Of a DNA stretch of 24,667 nt, positions 14,216-23,467 are shown piece by piece. The stretch covers positions 1 through 24,667 of the forward strand of contig JAEZIV010000076.1 of NCBI GenBank assembly GCA_023436515.1, read 5' to 3'. Position 1 is the stretch's first letter, and each line of letters opens with the position of its first letter. Position numbers and translations under genes: made by a program. The notes below the pieces were generated by a model. The model was not told the DNA's origin, did no database searches, and was given only the letters and a program-made list of their open reading frames with translations. Origin of the DNA: Bacillota bacterium. GTDB lineage: Bacteria; Bacillota; Clostridia; Acetivibrionales; DSM-1351.

Positions 14216-14653
14216 ATGTTTGGAATAGTTCCATTTAGAAGCAACAAGGTTTGTGAAAGAGGGAATCCTCTTGATTTAGACAGTATTTTTACTAATTTCT
14301 TTAATGATAGCTCTCTAGGTTTCAGCGGTTTACAGTCCATTAAAGCCGATGTTCGTGAAACTGAGAAGGACTTCATTGTTGAGGCTGAAATCCCAGGTGC
14401 GAAGAAGGAAGATATAAAGCTGGATTTAAGAGATGACAGACTCACTATTTCAGTGGAAACCTCGGAGGAAAAAAATGAGGAGAAAAACAATTATATCAGG
14501 AGAGAAAGAAGGTACGGTTCCAGCAGCAGAAGCTTTTATGTTCAAAACGTCAAACATGAGGATGTCACAGCAAAATATGAAAATGGGGTTCTTACAGTAG
14601 TTCTTCCTAAAAGCGAGGGGAAAAAAACTAATAACAGAATTGAAATACAATAG
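14216..14653 (+). CDS. hsp18: Small heat shock protein, Hsp20/alpha-crystallin family (Hsp18)
   Basis: It is an ATP-independent holdase that binds unfolding proteins and forms oligomers in the cytoplasm. It has 145 aa. The variable N-terminus (MFGIVPFRSN) precedes the alpha-crystallin domain (about 40-140): KADVRETEKDFIVEAEIPGA, KKEDIKLDLRDDRLTI, RRERRYGSSSRSF and the signature NGVLTVVLPK. The short tail NRIEIQ carries an I-x-I motif used in oligomer contacts. The start ATG at 14216 has GGAGGT seven bases upstream; the in-frame TTG at 14201 lies before that site and is rejected. Two CtsR boxes upstream point to heat-shock control. Confidence 0.96.
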   Translation: MFGIVPFRSNKVCERGNPLDLDSIFTNFFNDSSLGFSGLQSIKADVRETEKDFIVEAEIPGAKKEDIKLDLRDDRLTISVETSEEKNEEKNNYIRRERRYGSSSRSFYVQNVKHEDVTAKYENGVLTVVLPKSEGKKTNNRIEIQ

Positions 14654-14698
14654 TATATTCTTGGAAACAACTAACTTGAAGGCATACGAAATAATAAA

Positions 14699-14772
14699 GG
14701 CCTGCTGAGCCATAGAGGGCACTGAAAAAGTATAGTTTTTCAGTGCCCTCTAGCCATAGCAGGTCTTTTTTA
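14699..14772. terminator. Bidirectional terminator between hsp18 and nudC
   Basis: A 17-bp perfect stem (14713-14729 with 14736-14752) has a GTATAG loop, plus an outer pairing CCTGCT/AGCAGG (14701-14706 with 14758-14763) and a T run on the plus strand from 14764. It serves hsp18 and, in the other orientation, the end of nudC. Confidence 0.88.
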
Positions 14773-14787
14773 TTTGTCTGAATAAGT

Positions 14788-15630
14788 TTAATCTTTTATT
14801 TGCTGTTCTGCCCACCAGTTAATTATTTTCCTGGCGATACTGACTTCCGAGGGCAGTCCGGGTAGATTATCGACGGTATACCAGTGGGCATCGGTTATTT
14901 CAACTCCATCAACGGTTATTTCTCCATCCTCATAATCAGCAGCAAAACCAAGCATCATGGAGTTGGGGAAGGGCCAGGGCTGGCTGCCGAGATACTGTAT
15001 GTTCTTAACCTTTATCCCCACTTCCTCCATTATTTCTCTTTGAACGGCTTCCTCAAGAGTTTCGCCTGCTTCAACAAAGCCTGCAATCAGGGAATACAGC
15101 CCCTCTTTAAAATGTCTGGCATGGGCAAGCAGCAGCTTGTTTTCTTTTCTTACTGCAGTTATTACCGCGGGGCATATTCTTGGATAGCTGATGAATTTAC
15201 ATTTGGGGCATATTTTCGCCCTCTCTCCCACAAGTTCCTCGGTTTGAGACCCGCATCGGCCGCAGAACTGATTTGTCTGATCCCAGCATATAATCTGGTA
15301 GGCCTTTCCCGCAAGTAGGAATAAATCCTCGTCAATTAAATCATATAAGGCTCTTAGTTCAATAAAGGCCATACCCACAGGAATATAGTCTTCGGAGGAA
15401 AGCTCGGCTGAAAAGCAGGGAACTTCCTTTAAATGCCCCAAATACTGGGTCCTGATGGGCTGTAAATTAAGTTGGCTCAACTCTTTGACTTCCGGTATTG
15501 AGTATTTAACACCATCGGTCTTAATGAGCATTTTTCCATTATAGAAGGCAAACCAGAAGGCACTGGCATAATAAGTGTCAGTTGTTGTAACTGCTGGTTC
15601 GTAACGTTTGTATATACTTTCTCTTTTCAT
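14788..15630 (-). CDS. nudC: NADH pyrophosphatase NudC, Nudix hydrolase
   Basis: It hydrolyses NAD(H) to NMN(H) and AMP, and in other bacteria removes NAD caps from RNA. It has 280 aa. The N-terminal domain (1-115) is followed by a four-cysteine zinc ribbon (C123, C126, C141, C144). The Nudix box is GFVEAGETLEEAVQREIMEE plus VG (184-205), and the NudC-specific SQPWPFP motif is at 216-222. All key residues are present. The start ATG at 15630 has GGAG seven bases upstream. It is a single gene, convergent with hsp18. Confidence 0.96.
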   Translation of the reverse strand: MKRESIYKRYEPAVTTTDTYYASAFWFAFYNGKMLIKTDGVKYSIPEVKELSQLNLQPIRTQYLGHLKEVPCFSAELSSEDYIPVGMAFIELRALYDLIDEDLFLLAGKAYQIICWDQTNQFCGRCGSQTEELVGERAKICPKCKFISYPRICPAVITAVRKENKLLLAHARHFKEGLYSLIAGFVEAGETLEEAVQREIMEEVGIKVKNIQYLGSQPWPFPNSMMLGFAADYEDGEITVDGVEITDAHWYTVDNLPGLPSEVSIARKIINWWAEQQIKD

Positions 15631-15739
15631 AAAAACTCCAGCGTATGTAGATTGTAGGTTGTTTTATTTGTGAGTAGGGCAGAGCCTACTCTATTATTGA
15701 AGAACAGGTTAATAATTATCTGCCGGTTTGTTAGTTCTG

Positions 15740-17455
15740 CTATCTATTTGCAATATCTGTAAGAACATTATTAGTTCCCTTCCTCACAAAGCCAAGGAAG
15801 ACACATACCGCTGCAATTGTCCAGAAATAAGTAACTACCGACGGAGCATCAAAGTTATTAAGCACGATATTTGTTACCAATATTCCTACCATAGCTCCAA
15901 AGCCGCTTTGTATCAAGCCCTTTGAAACCTTATCTTCTACCTTATATGAAGCTCTAAAGGACCAGACAACTCCGTTGTATAGTGCTGCAAGGAAGGTAAC
16001 AAGACCGAAAATACCCATTTCTACGGCGGCTTTTATATAGTAGTTATCAACGTAAAAGGCACCCCTAACCTTATTGTTTGTGGCTACAGCTCCTCCGAAC
16101 TGGCCAAAGCCTTCACCAAACAGGAGATTATTATAGAACATTTCAAGGGCCTTAGGCCATCTGGCAAATCTACCACCTTTAAAGCTACTTACGATATAGG
16201 CAGGGTCAAGCATATAGTCTATTCTTGCTCGGACCGATGAGACCATGGTATATGCCAGTAATGCGGCTACAAATAAAGCAATTATCAAATAATATTTTTT
16301 ACTCAAAATAGCGTAAATAGTCAAGGCGCAGCCTAGTGCTATCCATGAGGAGCGCGAGCCTGTAAGCAGAATACATATACCCATTAAGCCGGTGGCAACT
16401 GAATATATGAGTTTCTTAATAAGCTCCTTCTCTGTGAATATCAGCGATATGGCCAGAGGTATAACCATGGCGAGCAGGCAACCCAGAACATTTGGGCTTC
16501 CAACAAAGGAAAACACCCTCGGACCGGAGGAGACTTCTACCTTATCGGTCCAGTAGGAAGGAGTTTCAACCTTGACAATATATTGATATATCCCGTGAAG
16601 TGACATTACCACACAGGTTGTTATCATAAGCTTAACAACATTTTTGGCTCCATCATCAGATCTAAGCAGTTTTACAACTATAAAGAAGAAGAACATGTAC
16701 TCTATTACTGCTCTTAAGCCGTCAAAGCCAAGACTGTTAAAGCCAATAGTACCAAATGAACCTATTATGAATAAAGCTATACATACAACAAAGAAAATGA
16801 TTAACGAAAAATCCACAGGAGTCCATGCAAAATTGAAATCTTTCCTGTCAGCCAACCACCTGAAAAACCAAACACAAATACAAAATACAATAAGTAATTC
16901 ATCCCAGGCAGATACCAGCAAACTGTTATTTGATTTAACAGCTATAAAATATAGTATAGGATAGATTGCAACCAGATAGGCAGCCCTTTCAAAATTTCTG
17001 AGAATATATATGGCAGACAGAATGCCTATGATTCCTACAACTGCCAGCTTTGGTAGTACGAGAGCCGACAGACTGAGAGCAATGGCAAGTATAACAAAGT
17101 AAACCAGCTTATCCCATTTGCCAAAAAATTTCTTTCCCAGCTGTAAGAATCCGGTAAGGGACTTGCCTAGAAGGCTACTTCTAAAAGCTTTTGTATATAC
17201 TAAATTAAGGTAACCTGCCATCTTATCAAGCTTTTTACCAAAAAAGGCCAATAGCCTATATGTAATTGAAAAGGAGTATTTCGGTGTTGACTCAATATAG
17301 TTTTGTTTGGTTCTGTAAATAACACTGTTTCTATTCCATTTAGACAGTGTTGATATACACCTATTCAAAAAACTATTTTTATATGCATTAGACAACAAAT
17401 CACTTACGAATATAAGGAATCTGTATAATATGCTGTTCGAGACATATTTCCACAC
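15740..17455 (-). CDS. O-antigen polymerase/ligase-like membrane protein (Wzy/WaaL type), 571 aa
   Basis: It probably polymerises or ligates a lipid-linked polysaccharide at the outer face of the membrane. The first 110 residues are basic and not membrane-like, which is longer than usual for the family. About ten to twelve membrane segments follow (from KLVYFVILAIALSLSALVLP onward). The Wzy_C/O-antigen-ligase region includes FVGSPNVLGCLLAMVIPLA, LLTGSRSSWIALG, and a large loop with FGEGFGQFGGAVATNN. The GSRSSW motif is characteristic. The start is GTG 17455. Its ribosome binding site TAAGGAGGTC overlaps the TAA stop of the DUF4330 gene, so the two are very likely translationally coupled. A weak hairpin (GAGTAGG/CCTACTC, about 15673-15692) follows downstream. 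Confidence 0.85.
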   Translation of the reverse strand: MWKYVSNSILYRFLIFVSDLLSNAYKNSFLNRCISTLSKWNRNSVIYRTKQNYIESTPKYSFSITYRLLAFFGKKLDKMAGYLNLVYTKAFRSSLLGKSLTGFLQLGKKFFGKWDKLVYFVILAIALSLSALVLPKLAVVGIIGILSAIYILRNFERAAYLVAIYPILYFIAVKSNNSLLVSAWDELLIVFCICVWFFRWLADRKDFNFAWTPVDFSLIIFFVVCIALFIIGSFGTIGFNSLGFDGLRAVIEYMFFFFIVVKLLRSDDGAKNVVKLMITTCVVMSLHGIYQYIVKVETPSYWTDKVEVSSGPRVFSFVGSPNVLGCLLAMVIPLAISLIFTEKELIKKLIYSVATGLMGICILLTGSRSSWIALGCALTIYAILSKKYYLIIALFVAALLAYTMVSSVRARIDYMLDPAYIVSSFKGGRFARWPKALEMFYNNLLFGEGFGQFGGAVATNNKVRGAFYVDNYYIKAAVEMGIFGLVTFLAALYNGVVWSFRASYKVEDKVSKGLIQSGFGAMVGILVTNIVLNNFDAPSVVTYFWTIAAVCVFLGFVRKGTNNVLTDIANR

Positions 17456-17467
17456 AATATGACCTCC

Positions 17468-17962
17468 TTATTTGAATTCAATAGCTTCTACAGTTCCTGA
17501 TGATTCAAATGTGCGGGTTTTAAGTATAAAGGTTTTACCCACACAAACTTCCTGGGAATCCAGTCTGATTATACCGGTGCCCTTAGCGGTTTTCATAGTA
17601 AACTTAGCCACGAGCTCTTGTCTTTTTGGATCAACAGAATATACTGCTTTTCCATCCGCTGTATTAATTGGAACCTCAAGAGGTTTGAATTCCACTGCTG
17701 TGATATAGGCATCTACCGGTTTAAGCAGAGAGATAAGCTGATCTTTCTCTTTCAACGCCTTCAGCTGTTCATCATTTCTGACTGAACTTCTAAAGGTAAC
17801 GGTAAGCTCCTGAAGATTTTCTTCACTTGTTATGGGACCAACATCAGTTCCTGTGGTTTTTAACAATACAACAGCACCTATTAGAAGAACCAAAACAATA
17901 ATACTTAGATCAACAATGTTAATCAGTCCAAATAATTTCCCCTTTTCATTAATAATCTTCAT
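17468..17962 (-). CDS. DUF4330 family membrane-anchored protein, 164 aa
   Basis: The beginning MKIINEKGKLFGLINIVDLS, followed by a single membrane segment (about 18-34), is the hallmark of DUF4330. The rest (45-164) is an extracytoplasmic beta-rich domain (LTVTFRSSVRNDEQL, DKLISLL-like region, VCVGKTFILKTRTFE). The family has no established function. The tight coupling to the Wzy-like gene (12-base gap, shared stop/ribosome-binding overlap) suggests a partner in polysaccharide polymerisation or export; this is inference. The start ATG at 17962 has AAGGAGAG upstream. Confidence 0.88.
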   Translation of the reverse strand: MKIINEKGKLFGLINIVDLSIIVLVLLIGAVVLLKTTGTDVGPITSEENLQELTVTFRSSVRNDEQLKALKEKDQLISLLKPVDAYITAVEFKPLEVPINTADGKAVYSVDPKRQELVAKFTMKTAKGTGIIRLDSQEVCVGKTFILKTRTFESSGTVEAIEFK

Positions 17963-18151
17963 CCTTACAACTCTCCTTAGTTATATATTTTTAGAATAAC
18001 TAATTGTTAAAAGGTTTAGTCATTCTTATTTAAAATTCCTATGAATATAAACATAAGAATACTTAAATTATAAATTGTGTGTTATCTTATATTTGCTTCC
18101 TTATTTCAGTACCCGGTTATCACCGGAGAATTATCCACTAAAGATCTGAAG

Positions 18152-19102
18152 TCAGGAAAACCTTTTGTAGCGGTATTTATATAGTATTAATATTTTCTTT
18201 ATAAGCAGCTTTATACCTGTGGTAGACAGGCTTAGTTTATACTGGTGAACCAGCTTTGGAGGAACCTTTAATAGGAAGTCCTGATCTATAGCCTCACCTG
18301 TAATTAGCTTCTGATATGTACAAAATATTGCAATCGAAGGCAGCTTATAGGTTTGCACTGCACGAAAAATATTGTTTTTATCATAGTTAGTCTTCTCCGG
18401 TACAGTATTCAACCAGCCGATAAAATCCTTCCACAGTGCAATTTCGGGCACTCTGTCCGGTGAAACCGAAAGTGAGTTTGGTCTCTGCCTGTACAGTGCA
18501 AGTGTCTCACGAACACAGCAAAAGCTTCCAAGGTACATAAGCTTGCAGAAGAACTCCATGTCCTCGCTCCAGTTCAAGCCCTGCCTAAAGGCTATATTAT
18601 TGTCAGTTACAACTGACCTCCTGATTAAAACCGTACTGGTCCAAACCGATACTTTTTCCTTTATGACCTTAGTCAGAATAGCTCCTTCAAAATATCGCTC
18701 GGGAAAGGCTTTACCCATTTCATCCTCGCAGAACATCCGGTAGCCGCAGTAGCAGGCCTCCATCCCTGTAGCTTGTAGCCTCCTCAATTGCTTTTCAAGT
18801 TTATCGGGCATCCACAGATCATCACTGTCCAGAAAAGCCAGATACTCACCTGAGGAGTTTGAGATTGCATTGTTTCTTGCAGCTGAAACACCCTGATTCC
18901 TTTGATAAATATATCTGATTCTGGAGTCTTGCATTTTCAGTGCCTCTACAAGTTTGGCACTATTGTCTGTACTCCCGTCATCTACAATAACTACTTCAAG
19001 CTTGCTGTAGGTTTGCGTTAATACGCTTTTAACTGTCTGTTCAATATAATCTCCGGTATTATACATCGGTATAATTACAGATATTAACGGTGAACGATCC
19101 AT
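18152..19102 (-). CDS. Family 2 glycosyltransferase, 316 aa
   Basis: It transfers a sugar from a nucleotide donor to a lipid-linked acceptor on the cytoplasmic side. The GT-A fold motifs are clear: ISVIIPMYNTGDYIEQTVKS (7-26), DDGSTD (41-46), NQGVSAARNNAI (69-80), the metal-binding DSDD (92-95), and LNWSEDMEFFCKLMYLG with an ED motif. The start could be 19132 or 19102. The latter is chosen because GGGAGA sits just upstream, and the protein then begins MDRSPLISVIIP, typical of the family. It is separated by 163 bases from the preceding gene and 189 bases from the DUF4330 gene, so it may have its own transcript. The sugar specificity cannot be told. Confidence 0.93.
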   Translation of the reverse strand: MDRSPLISVIIPMYNTGDYIEQTVKSVLTQTYSKLEVVIVDDGSTDNSAKLVEALKMQDSRIRYIYQRNQGVSAARNNAISNSSGEYLAFLDSDDLWMPDKLEKQLRRLQATGMEACYCGYRMFCEDEMGKAFPERYFEGAILTKVIKEKVSVWTSTVLIRRSVVTDNNIAFRQGLNWSEDMEFFCKLMYLGSFCCVRETLALYRQRPNSLSVSPDRVPEIALWKDFIGWLNTVPEKTNYDKNNIFRAVQTYKLPSIAIFCTYQKLITGEAIDQDFLLKVPPKLVHQYKLSLSTTGIKLLIKKILILYKYRYKRFS

Positions 19103-19265
19103 ATTTTCTCCCATCTCCCGCAGTAATGGCAAAAGTGATAAAATTCCTCTGAGACATTTTTATGGTTAGTTTAGCACCACATATTCCAGATGTCAATTTT
19201 GTTCAAGGGCTGATATGCTATTTCTGGCTAGCCTAATTCAAAACTACTCATTTTCACCGATGAAT

Positions 19266-20444
19266 TCAATTTCTTCTCAATACCAGCTTGACCAATTTCT
19301 TAGGAATTCTCAGACACCTGCGCCATAAAAGCTGAGTTCCTGTAGGCGGTCTTAAGAATTTGTGAGCGAGAGCAGGGAAATCTCCATACTCCATAGCTTT
19401 AAAAAATTCGCTCCTTCTTGTGTTTGGGCTTGATGGGCTGGTAAGGCTGGGGTTTTCTCTAATGGCAGAAGGCAGGTCAGCCTTATGAATAACAAGCTTA
19501 TCCCGGCAGACCTTCAGCAGCTCCTCTCCTCTGGGGGAGTTTGTCAAAATAAGTGAGGTTCCCCTATCGTCATCAAGCTCGGGCTTGAACTTATCAACAC
19601 CCCAAAAATCTGCCAGGGTAATATCTGACTGCCTATGTACCGAAGCATACTTGCAACTGTGACAGGAGGGTCTTAAGTACATATTGCTGATAAAACCCCT
19701 CATGTAGGGATCCTCTTTAAAATTGGTAAATGATTTTTGGCCGTTTTTATAGCCCACACTTACATTATAGTTTTTCCAGCCGGAGGATTTGTTACGAAAT
19801 TGAAACGTTTGTATTTCAGAGCTGCTAGATTTCTCCAAATGCTCCTTATATAGCTCAAATACACCTGGGGAAGGGACCCCGTGACAAACACAGTCGCAGG
19901 TGTACAGATTGTCATAGCTTCTTCCAAGGAAAGAGTACAATCCGCTTACCTGGCAGGGAGTACCAGAAAATAGCACCTTTCTTCCGTCCTTCAGCAAAAT
20001 TTTGATTTCTTTATAGGAGTTACCAATAGAACTTTGAGTATACTTTGAGCCTTGAAGCCTCCAAAGCTGGTCCATTGACTCTACCCCCCTGTGAGCTACC
20101 TGGATTTTATCATTAAAGGCAGCCCCGAAAACCGCCCCTCCCTGGGAGAGTATTGCTTCGGACAGTGCTGAGAACACTCCACCGGAGGTGCTTGATTTCC
20201 TAATAGCTTCATTTTTATTCCATATGGCATATATTTGAGGATATGGTTCTGAGGGTGACTCAACTCTACTGAAAATTGGGCAGGACCCTCTACACAGACC
20301 GCAGTCGGTGCATTTAGCCTGATTTATTTCAGGGTATGAAAAGCCTTCCATATCTCTCTTAAACTCTATGGCGCCAGTGGGACATATCTGTACGCAGGAA
20401 CTACAGCCAAAGCAATTGTTTTTTTTATCAAATACTGTTTCCAT
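19266..20444 (-). CDS. Coenzyme F420 hydrogenase/dehydrogenase beta-subunit-like protein
   Basis: The 392-aa protein begins with two 4Fe-4S ferredoxin clusters: C11, C14, C17, C21 and C45, C48, C51, C55. It continues with FrhB-type domains: KSSTSGGVFSALSEAILSQG, RKVLFSGTPCQVSGLYSFLG, CDCVCHGVPSPGVFELYK, and CHSCKYASVHRQSDITLADF. Such proteins are common in bacterial exopolysaccharide clusters beside pyruvyl transferases. Their reaction there is not established; a redox step on a sugar or a ketal group is possible. The start ATG at 20444 has GAGGGT upstream. F420 dependence should not be assumed. Confidence 0.93.
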   Translation of the reverse strand: METVFDKKNNCFGCSSCVQICPTGAIEFKRDMEGFSYPEINQAKCTDCGLCRGSCPIFSRVESPSEPYPQIYAIWNKNEAIRKSSTSGGVFSALSEAILSQGGAVFGAAFNDKIQVAHRGVESMDQLWRLQGSKYTQSSIGNSYKEIKILLKDGRKVLFSGTPCQVSGLYSFLGRSYDNLYTCDCVCHGVPSPGVFELYKEHLEKSSSSEIQTFQFRNKSSGWKNYNVSVGYKNGQKSFTNFKEDPYMRGFISNMYLRPSCHSCKYASVHRQSDITLADFWGVDKFKPELDDDRGTSLILTNSPRGEELLKVCRDKLVIHKADLPSAIRENPSLTSPSSPNTRRSEFFKAMEYGDFPALAHKFLRPPTGTQLLWRRCLRIPKKLVKLVLRRN

Positions 20445-20515
20445 ATGTTACCCTCATCCCGCCTCAGTACAGCGGTTAAATATATTTTGGTAATAGAACG
20501 ACACAATAATGCAGT

Positions 20516-22042
20516 TTATTTTTTAAATACTTTGTTAAGTATTCTCATAACTGGACCCTTGAAAAGGCCTTTTTCATATGCGTTCATACCGATGGTCCAA
20601 ACTGCTATTACATACACAATAGTGAACAGAATACCCTTCAGCACTAATCCTGTCCAGCCGCCTACCGGGATGTACAGAAACACAACGCCAATAAGCAGAC
20701 TCAGGAGCATCGCCGGAAGAAGCCCCTGGAATACCTCCTTGAAGAATCTGGCTATATCCAGCCCGAGTTTTTTCCGGTAGTAAATATTGATAACTATTAT
20801 GTTTCCAATAATCAGTGATATTGAAGTGCCTATTACTGCACCAATTATACCGATTTCTTTGGTTAACAGAATGCTTATTCCAAGATTAAAAACTGCTATA
20901 ATCAGGTACATTACAGATCGGAAGGCATGTAGGTTTTTAGCTTGAAGTATTGATACTCCCACATTCTGAATAAGTGGAATTGTTAACGGAATCATTGCAA
21001 TAAGAGCAATCTGATAAACCTGAACAAAATCAGGTCCGGCCCATAGAATTACAAAGGGTCTACCTAACAGTATAAATCCGGAGAGTATAAAGCCTATAAC
21101 GATAAACTGTATTCTTCCGGTTTTTATGAAAAGCTTATCCAGCTCCTTACTTGAAGCATTATCAACACTCATCTGTGTAGCCCTTGGCAGGAACACTCCG
21201 GATATTGCTGTTGAAAAATTAATATAATAGCCCGGGAAGGACATTCCAAGACCGAATATAGCTACCGATGCCGCTCCGTAAAAAATACCTACAACAAGCT
21301 GTCCAAGCTTCCAGTACACCATATCGACTATCATATTTATAAAAACATAAACAGAAAAAAGTAATATTTCCTTTACAAAGGGCCAGTTTTGGTGACGGTA
21401 TCTTATTTTAACGTGGATTTTTTTCAGCACAAACCATATGTTTATTAACAGTAGCAATACATTTAATAATGTATCCACCACAACTATGGCAAGTGCCTTA
21501 TAGCCCATGAGCAGCAGGATGATGATTGCCAGCGGCCGGATAACTATCCTTACAATTGCCATTGTTCTAGGAAAAACAAATTTTTCATAGCCTGACATTA
21601 TTGAGGTAAATGCATTCATAAACAATGTCAGGCCGATGTTTATGATAAGGATTTCGAACATTTTTCTGGCGGTATCCAGCTCGGCCGCCGAAAGTGACTC
21701 GCCGAAAATTGAAGGCAGCGCAGGAACCAAGGCCAGCCCTATTCCAATTGCAAGTACAGTTAAAACAGTGTATATCAGGAAGGCAAGAGACAGGAAGCCC
21801 TGTTCACCCTCTTTATCATTTTGCGCCCTGTACTTTGCCACATACCTGACAATGGTATTACCCAGACCAAAATCCAGGACTGCCATATAGCCGACAAATG
21901 CGCCAATGAGCATATAAAGTCCATATTCTGATTTACCAAGTGTAGTAAGCAGAAATGGTGTAAAAGCGAGATTTATTATATTGGAAAGTAAAATATTTGT
22001 ATATGACAGGGCAGCTCCCCATTTTAATTCGTTTATCCTCAT
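20516..22042 (-). CDS. Polysaccharide flippase, Wzx-like (MOP superfamily), 508 aa
   Basis: It probably moves the lipid-linked repeat unit from the inner to the outer face of the membrane. It shows about 14 hydrophobic segments and the family start RINELKWGAALSYTNILLSN, then LGKSEYGLYMLIGAFVGYMA, FGLGNTIVRYVAKYRA and a C-terminal half with GIIGAVIGTSISLIIGNI. The length is typical. The start ATG at 22042 has AGGA eight bases upstream and follows the pyruvyl transferase gene by 21 bases, so the two are one operon. It is distinct from the SpoVB at 12397, with little obvious similarity beyond the superfamily. Confidence 0.92.
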   Translation of the reverse strand: MRINELKWGAALSYTNILLSNIINLAFTPFLLTTLGKSEYGLYMLIGAFVGYMAVLDFGLGNTIVRYVAKYRAQNDKEGEQGFLSLAFLIYTVLTVLAIGIGLALVPALPSIFGESLSAAELDTARKMFEILIINIGLTLFMNAFTSIMSGYEKFVFPRTMAIVRIVIRPLAIIILLLMGYKALAIVVVDTLLNVLLLLINIWFVLKKIHVKIRYRHQNWPFVKEILLFSVYVFINMIVDMVYWKLGQLVVGIFYGAASVAIFGLGMSFPGYYINFSTAISGVFLPRATQMSVDNASSKELDKLFIKTGRIQFIVIGFILSGFILLGRPFVILWAGPDFVQVYQIALIAMIPLTIPLIQNVGVSILQAKNLHAFRSVMYLIIAVFNLGISILLTKEIGIIGAVIGTSISLIIGNIIVINIYYRKKLGLDIARFFKEVFQGLLPAMLLSLLIGVVFLYIPVGGWTGLVLKGILFTIVYVIAVWTIGMNAYEKGLFKGPVMRILNKVFKK

Positions 22043-22063
22043 GGTTTATTCCTGGTCATCCTT

Positions 22064-23242
22064 TCATTCCTCTGACAGTAAGTTCATTACAGGAACTCCG
22101 GCAGAATAGGATTTTTCAATGTAGCCAGGCATAAAGATAGACAAATGTCTCCTTATATCTTCCTCGTGTTCCTTCAGGTTTTCATAGGCCTTTATTAGCT
22201 GATCCTCTTCCTGAAGCTTTTGAACCGGGAGGGTGTACCTATCCTCACTGCCAAAAATGTCCTTCGCAATGCCCCTTGCCTTGACAGAGTACCCTATTAC
22301 CAGAGTAGGAACCCCTGTGGAATAGGCAGCAATAGTTGCGTGGGTTCGCGCCCCGATAAACAGCTTACACTGTGAAATAATACCCTTCAGTTCCATACAG
22401 TTGTAATTATCGCCAAAAAGAATAACCCTTCCGGTATTTCTGAATAAGTCGAAAAGCTTTGAAAGCGGAACCATATCATTGTCATGCTCCCAAAGTACAT
22501 GAGGAATGAGAGCTATTTGGCTGTCAGTGGTATCAATGATATGCTGAATAAGTCTGGCATAGCTTTTAAATACAATTCCTCCGCTGGTTTCACTTTTCAT
22601 TATAAGTGGGCTCACATTTATTCCGATGGTATTACCGCTAATAAAACCCTCAGGTAGCGGCGTTGCTTTTAAATCCAAGGTAAAGGCAGGATCGGGCAAC
22701 AGTATGGTGTTTGTGAGGCCCTTGTCAACAAAAGCCTGATAAGTAATACTTTCTCTTGCAATAATGAGGCTGTATTTTTTTAAGTCTTCCAGCATCTCGT
22801 CATTTATGACCTCCGGGTCTACTGAGCAGCCCCAGAAAACGGTCTTGCTACCCTTCCTTGCAGCCATTTTATTTGTATAGTAAATCCATCTGGGTATACC
22901 ATAGCAGTAATTATCGCCTCCAATTGAAAGGCACAAGGTCTGCTTATCCATTTTTGCAGTAATATCTTTTTGAGAAAATGAAAATAAAAAATCCTGATAT
23001 ACCTTTGATTTTCTTAATCCTGCATCAATAAGTCTTATGGGGTGTAACCCATTGTAACGCTTATATGTGATATAAGCTAGTTTCAAATCGGGAGACAGAA
23101 AACTAATATCCTCCTGTACTCTAAAGGTTGCAAGAGATACATCTGTATTTTTGTGATTCAATATTTTTAAGGTTGATCTTACAATAGCTTCACAGCCGTG
23201 ATTCCTGCTGCCGGCATGAGCATAGAGGAATAAATGTTTCAT
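22064..23242 (-). CDS. Polysaccharide pyruvyl transferase family protein, 392 aa
   Basis: It probably adds a pyruvate ketal from phosphoenolpyruvate to a sugar, as CsaB and related enzymes do. The protein starts HLFLYAHAGSRNHGCEAIVR, the N-terminal nucleotide/PEP-type fold of the family. It contains LSIGGDNYCYG, the conserved VFWGCSVDPE and LIIARESITYQAF (a reduced form of the usual RE/RD block). The C-terminal half is GT-B-like, with INVSPLIM, LIPHVLWEHDND and KLFIGARTHATIAAYSTGVP. The last segment is the best conserved in the family. It is the first gene of the polysaccharide operon, and a -10-like TATAAT on the minus strand lies at 23281-23286. Confidence 0.9.
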   Translation of the reverse strand: MKHLFLYAHAGSRNHGCEAIVRSTLKILNHKNTDVSLATFRVQEDISFLSPDLKLAYITYKRYNGLHPIRLIDAGLRKSKVYQDFLFSFSQKDITAKMDKQTLCLSIGGDNYCYGIPRWIYYTNKMAARKGSKTVFWGCSVDPEVINDEMLEDLKKYSLIIARESITYQAFVDKGLTNTILLPDPAFTLDLKATPLPEGFISGNTIGINVSPLIMKSETSGGIVFKSYARLIQHIIDTTDSQIALIPHVLWEHDNDMVPLSKLFDLFRNTGRVILFGDNYNCMELKGIISQCKLFIGARTHATIAAYSTGVPTLVIGYSVKARGIAKDIFGSEDRYTLPVQKLQEEDQLIKAYENLKEHEEDIRRHLSIFMPGYIEKSYSAGVPVMNLLSEE

Positions 23243-23280
23243 AAATAACCTTTCTCTCAGACGTAAAGTCGTGCTTGGAT

Positions 23281-23332
23281 ATTATATGCCTTGACTATTC
23301 AGGCATTTTAATCTGATAATTAATTATACTCT
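23281..23332. promoter_or_regulatory. Divergent promoter region for the polysaccharide and coiled-coil genes
   Basis: On the plus strand, TTGACT (23291-23296) and GATAAT (23315-23320) are 18 bases apart. On the minus strand, a TATAAT (23281-23286) with a poor -35 faces the pyruvyl transferase gene, so polymerases from the two would overlap. An inverted repeat ATACTC-TC-GAGTAT lies at about 23326-23339 and could be an operator. All of this is inferred from sequence. Confidence 0.4.
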
Positions 23333-23467
23333 CGAGTATTAGGCTTTACAAGTTTCATGCTGAAAATGATAAATGTTCCTTAAACATATACGTTATAAAT
23401 AAACTGTTTTTTACCGATATACAATTGAAGTCTGTAAAATATACTAAGCAGGAATTGTGGAGGACGC

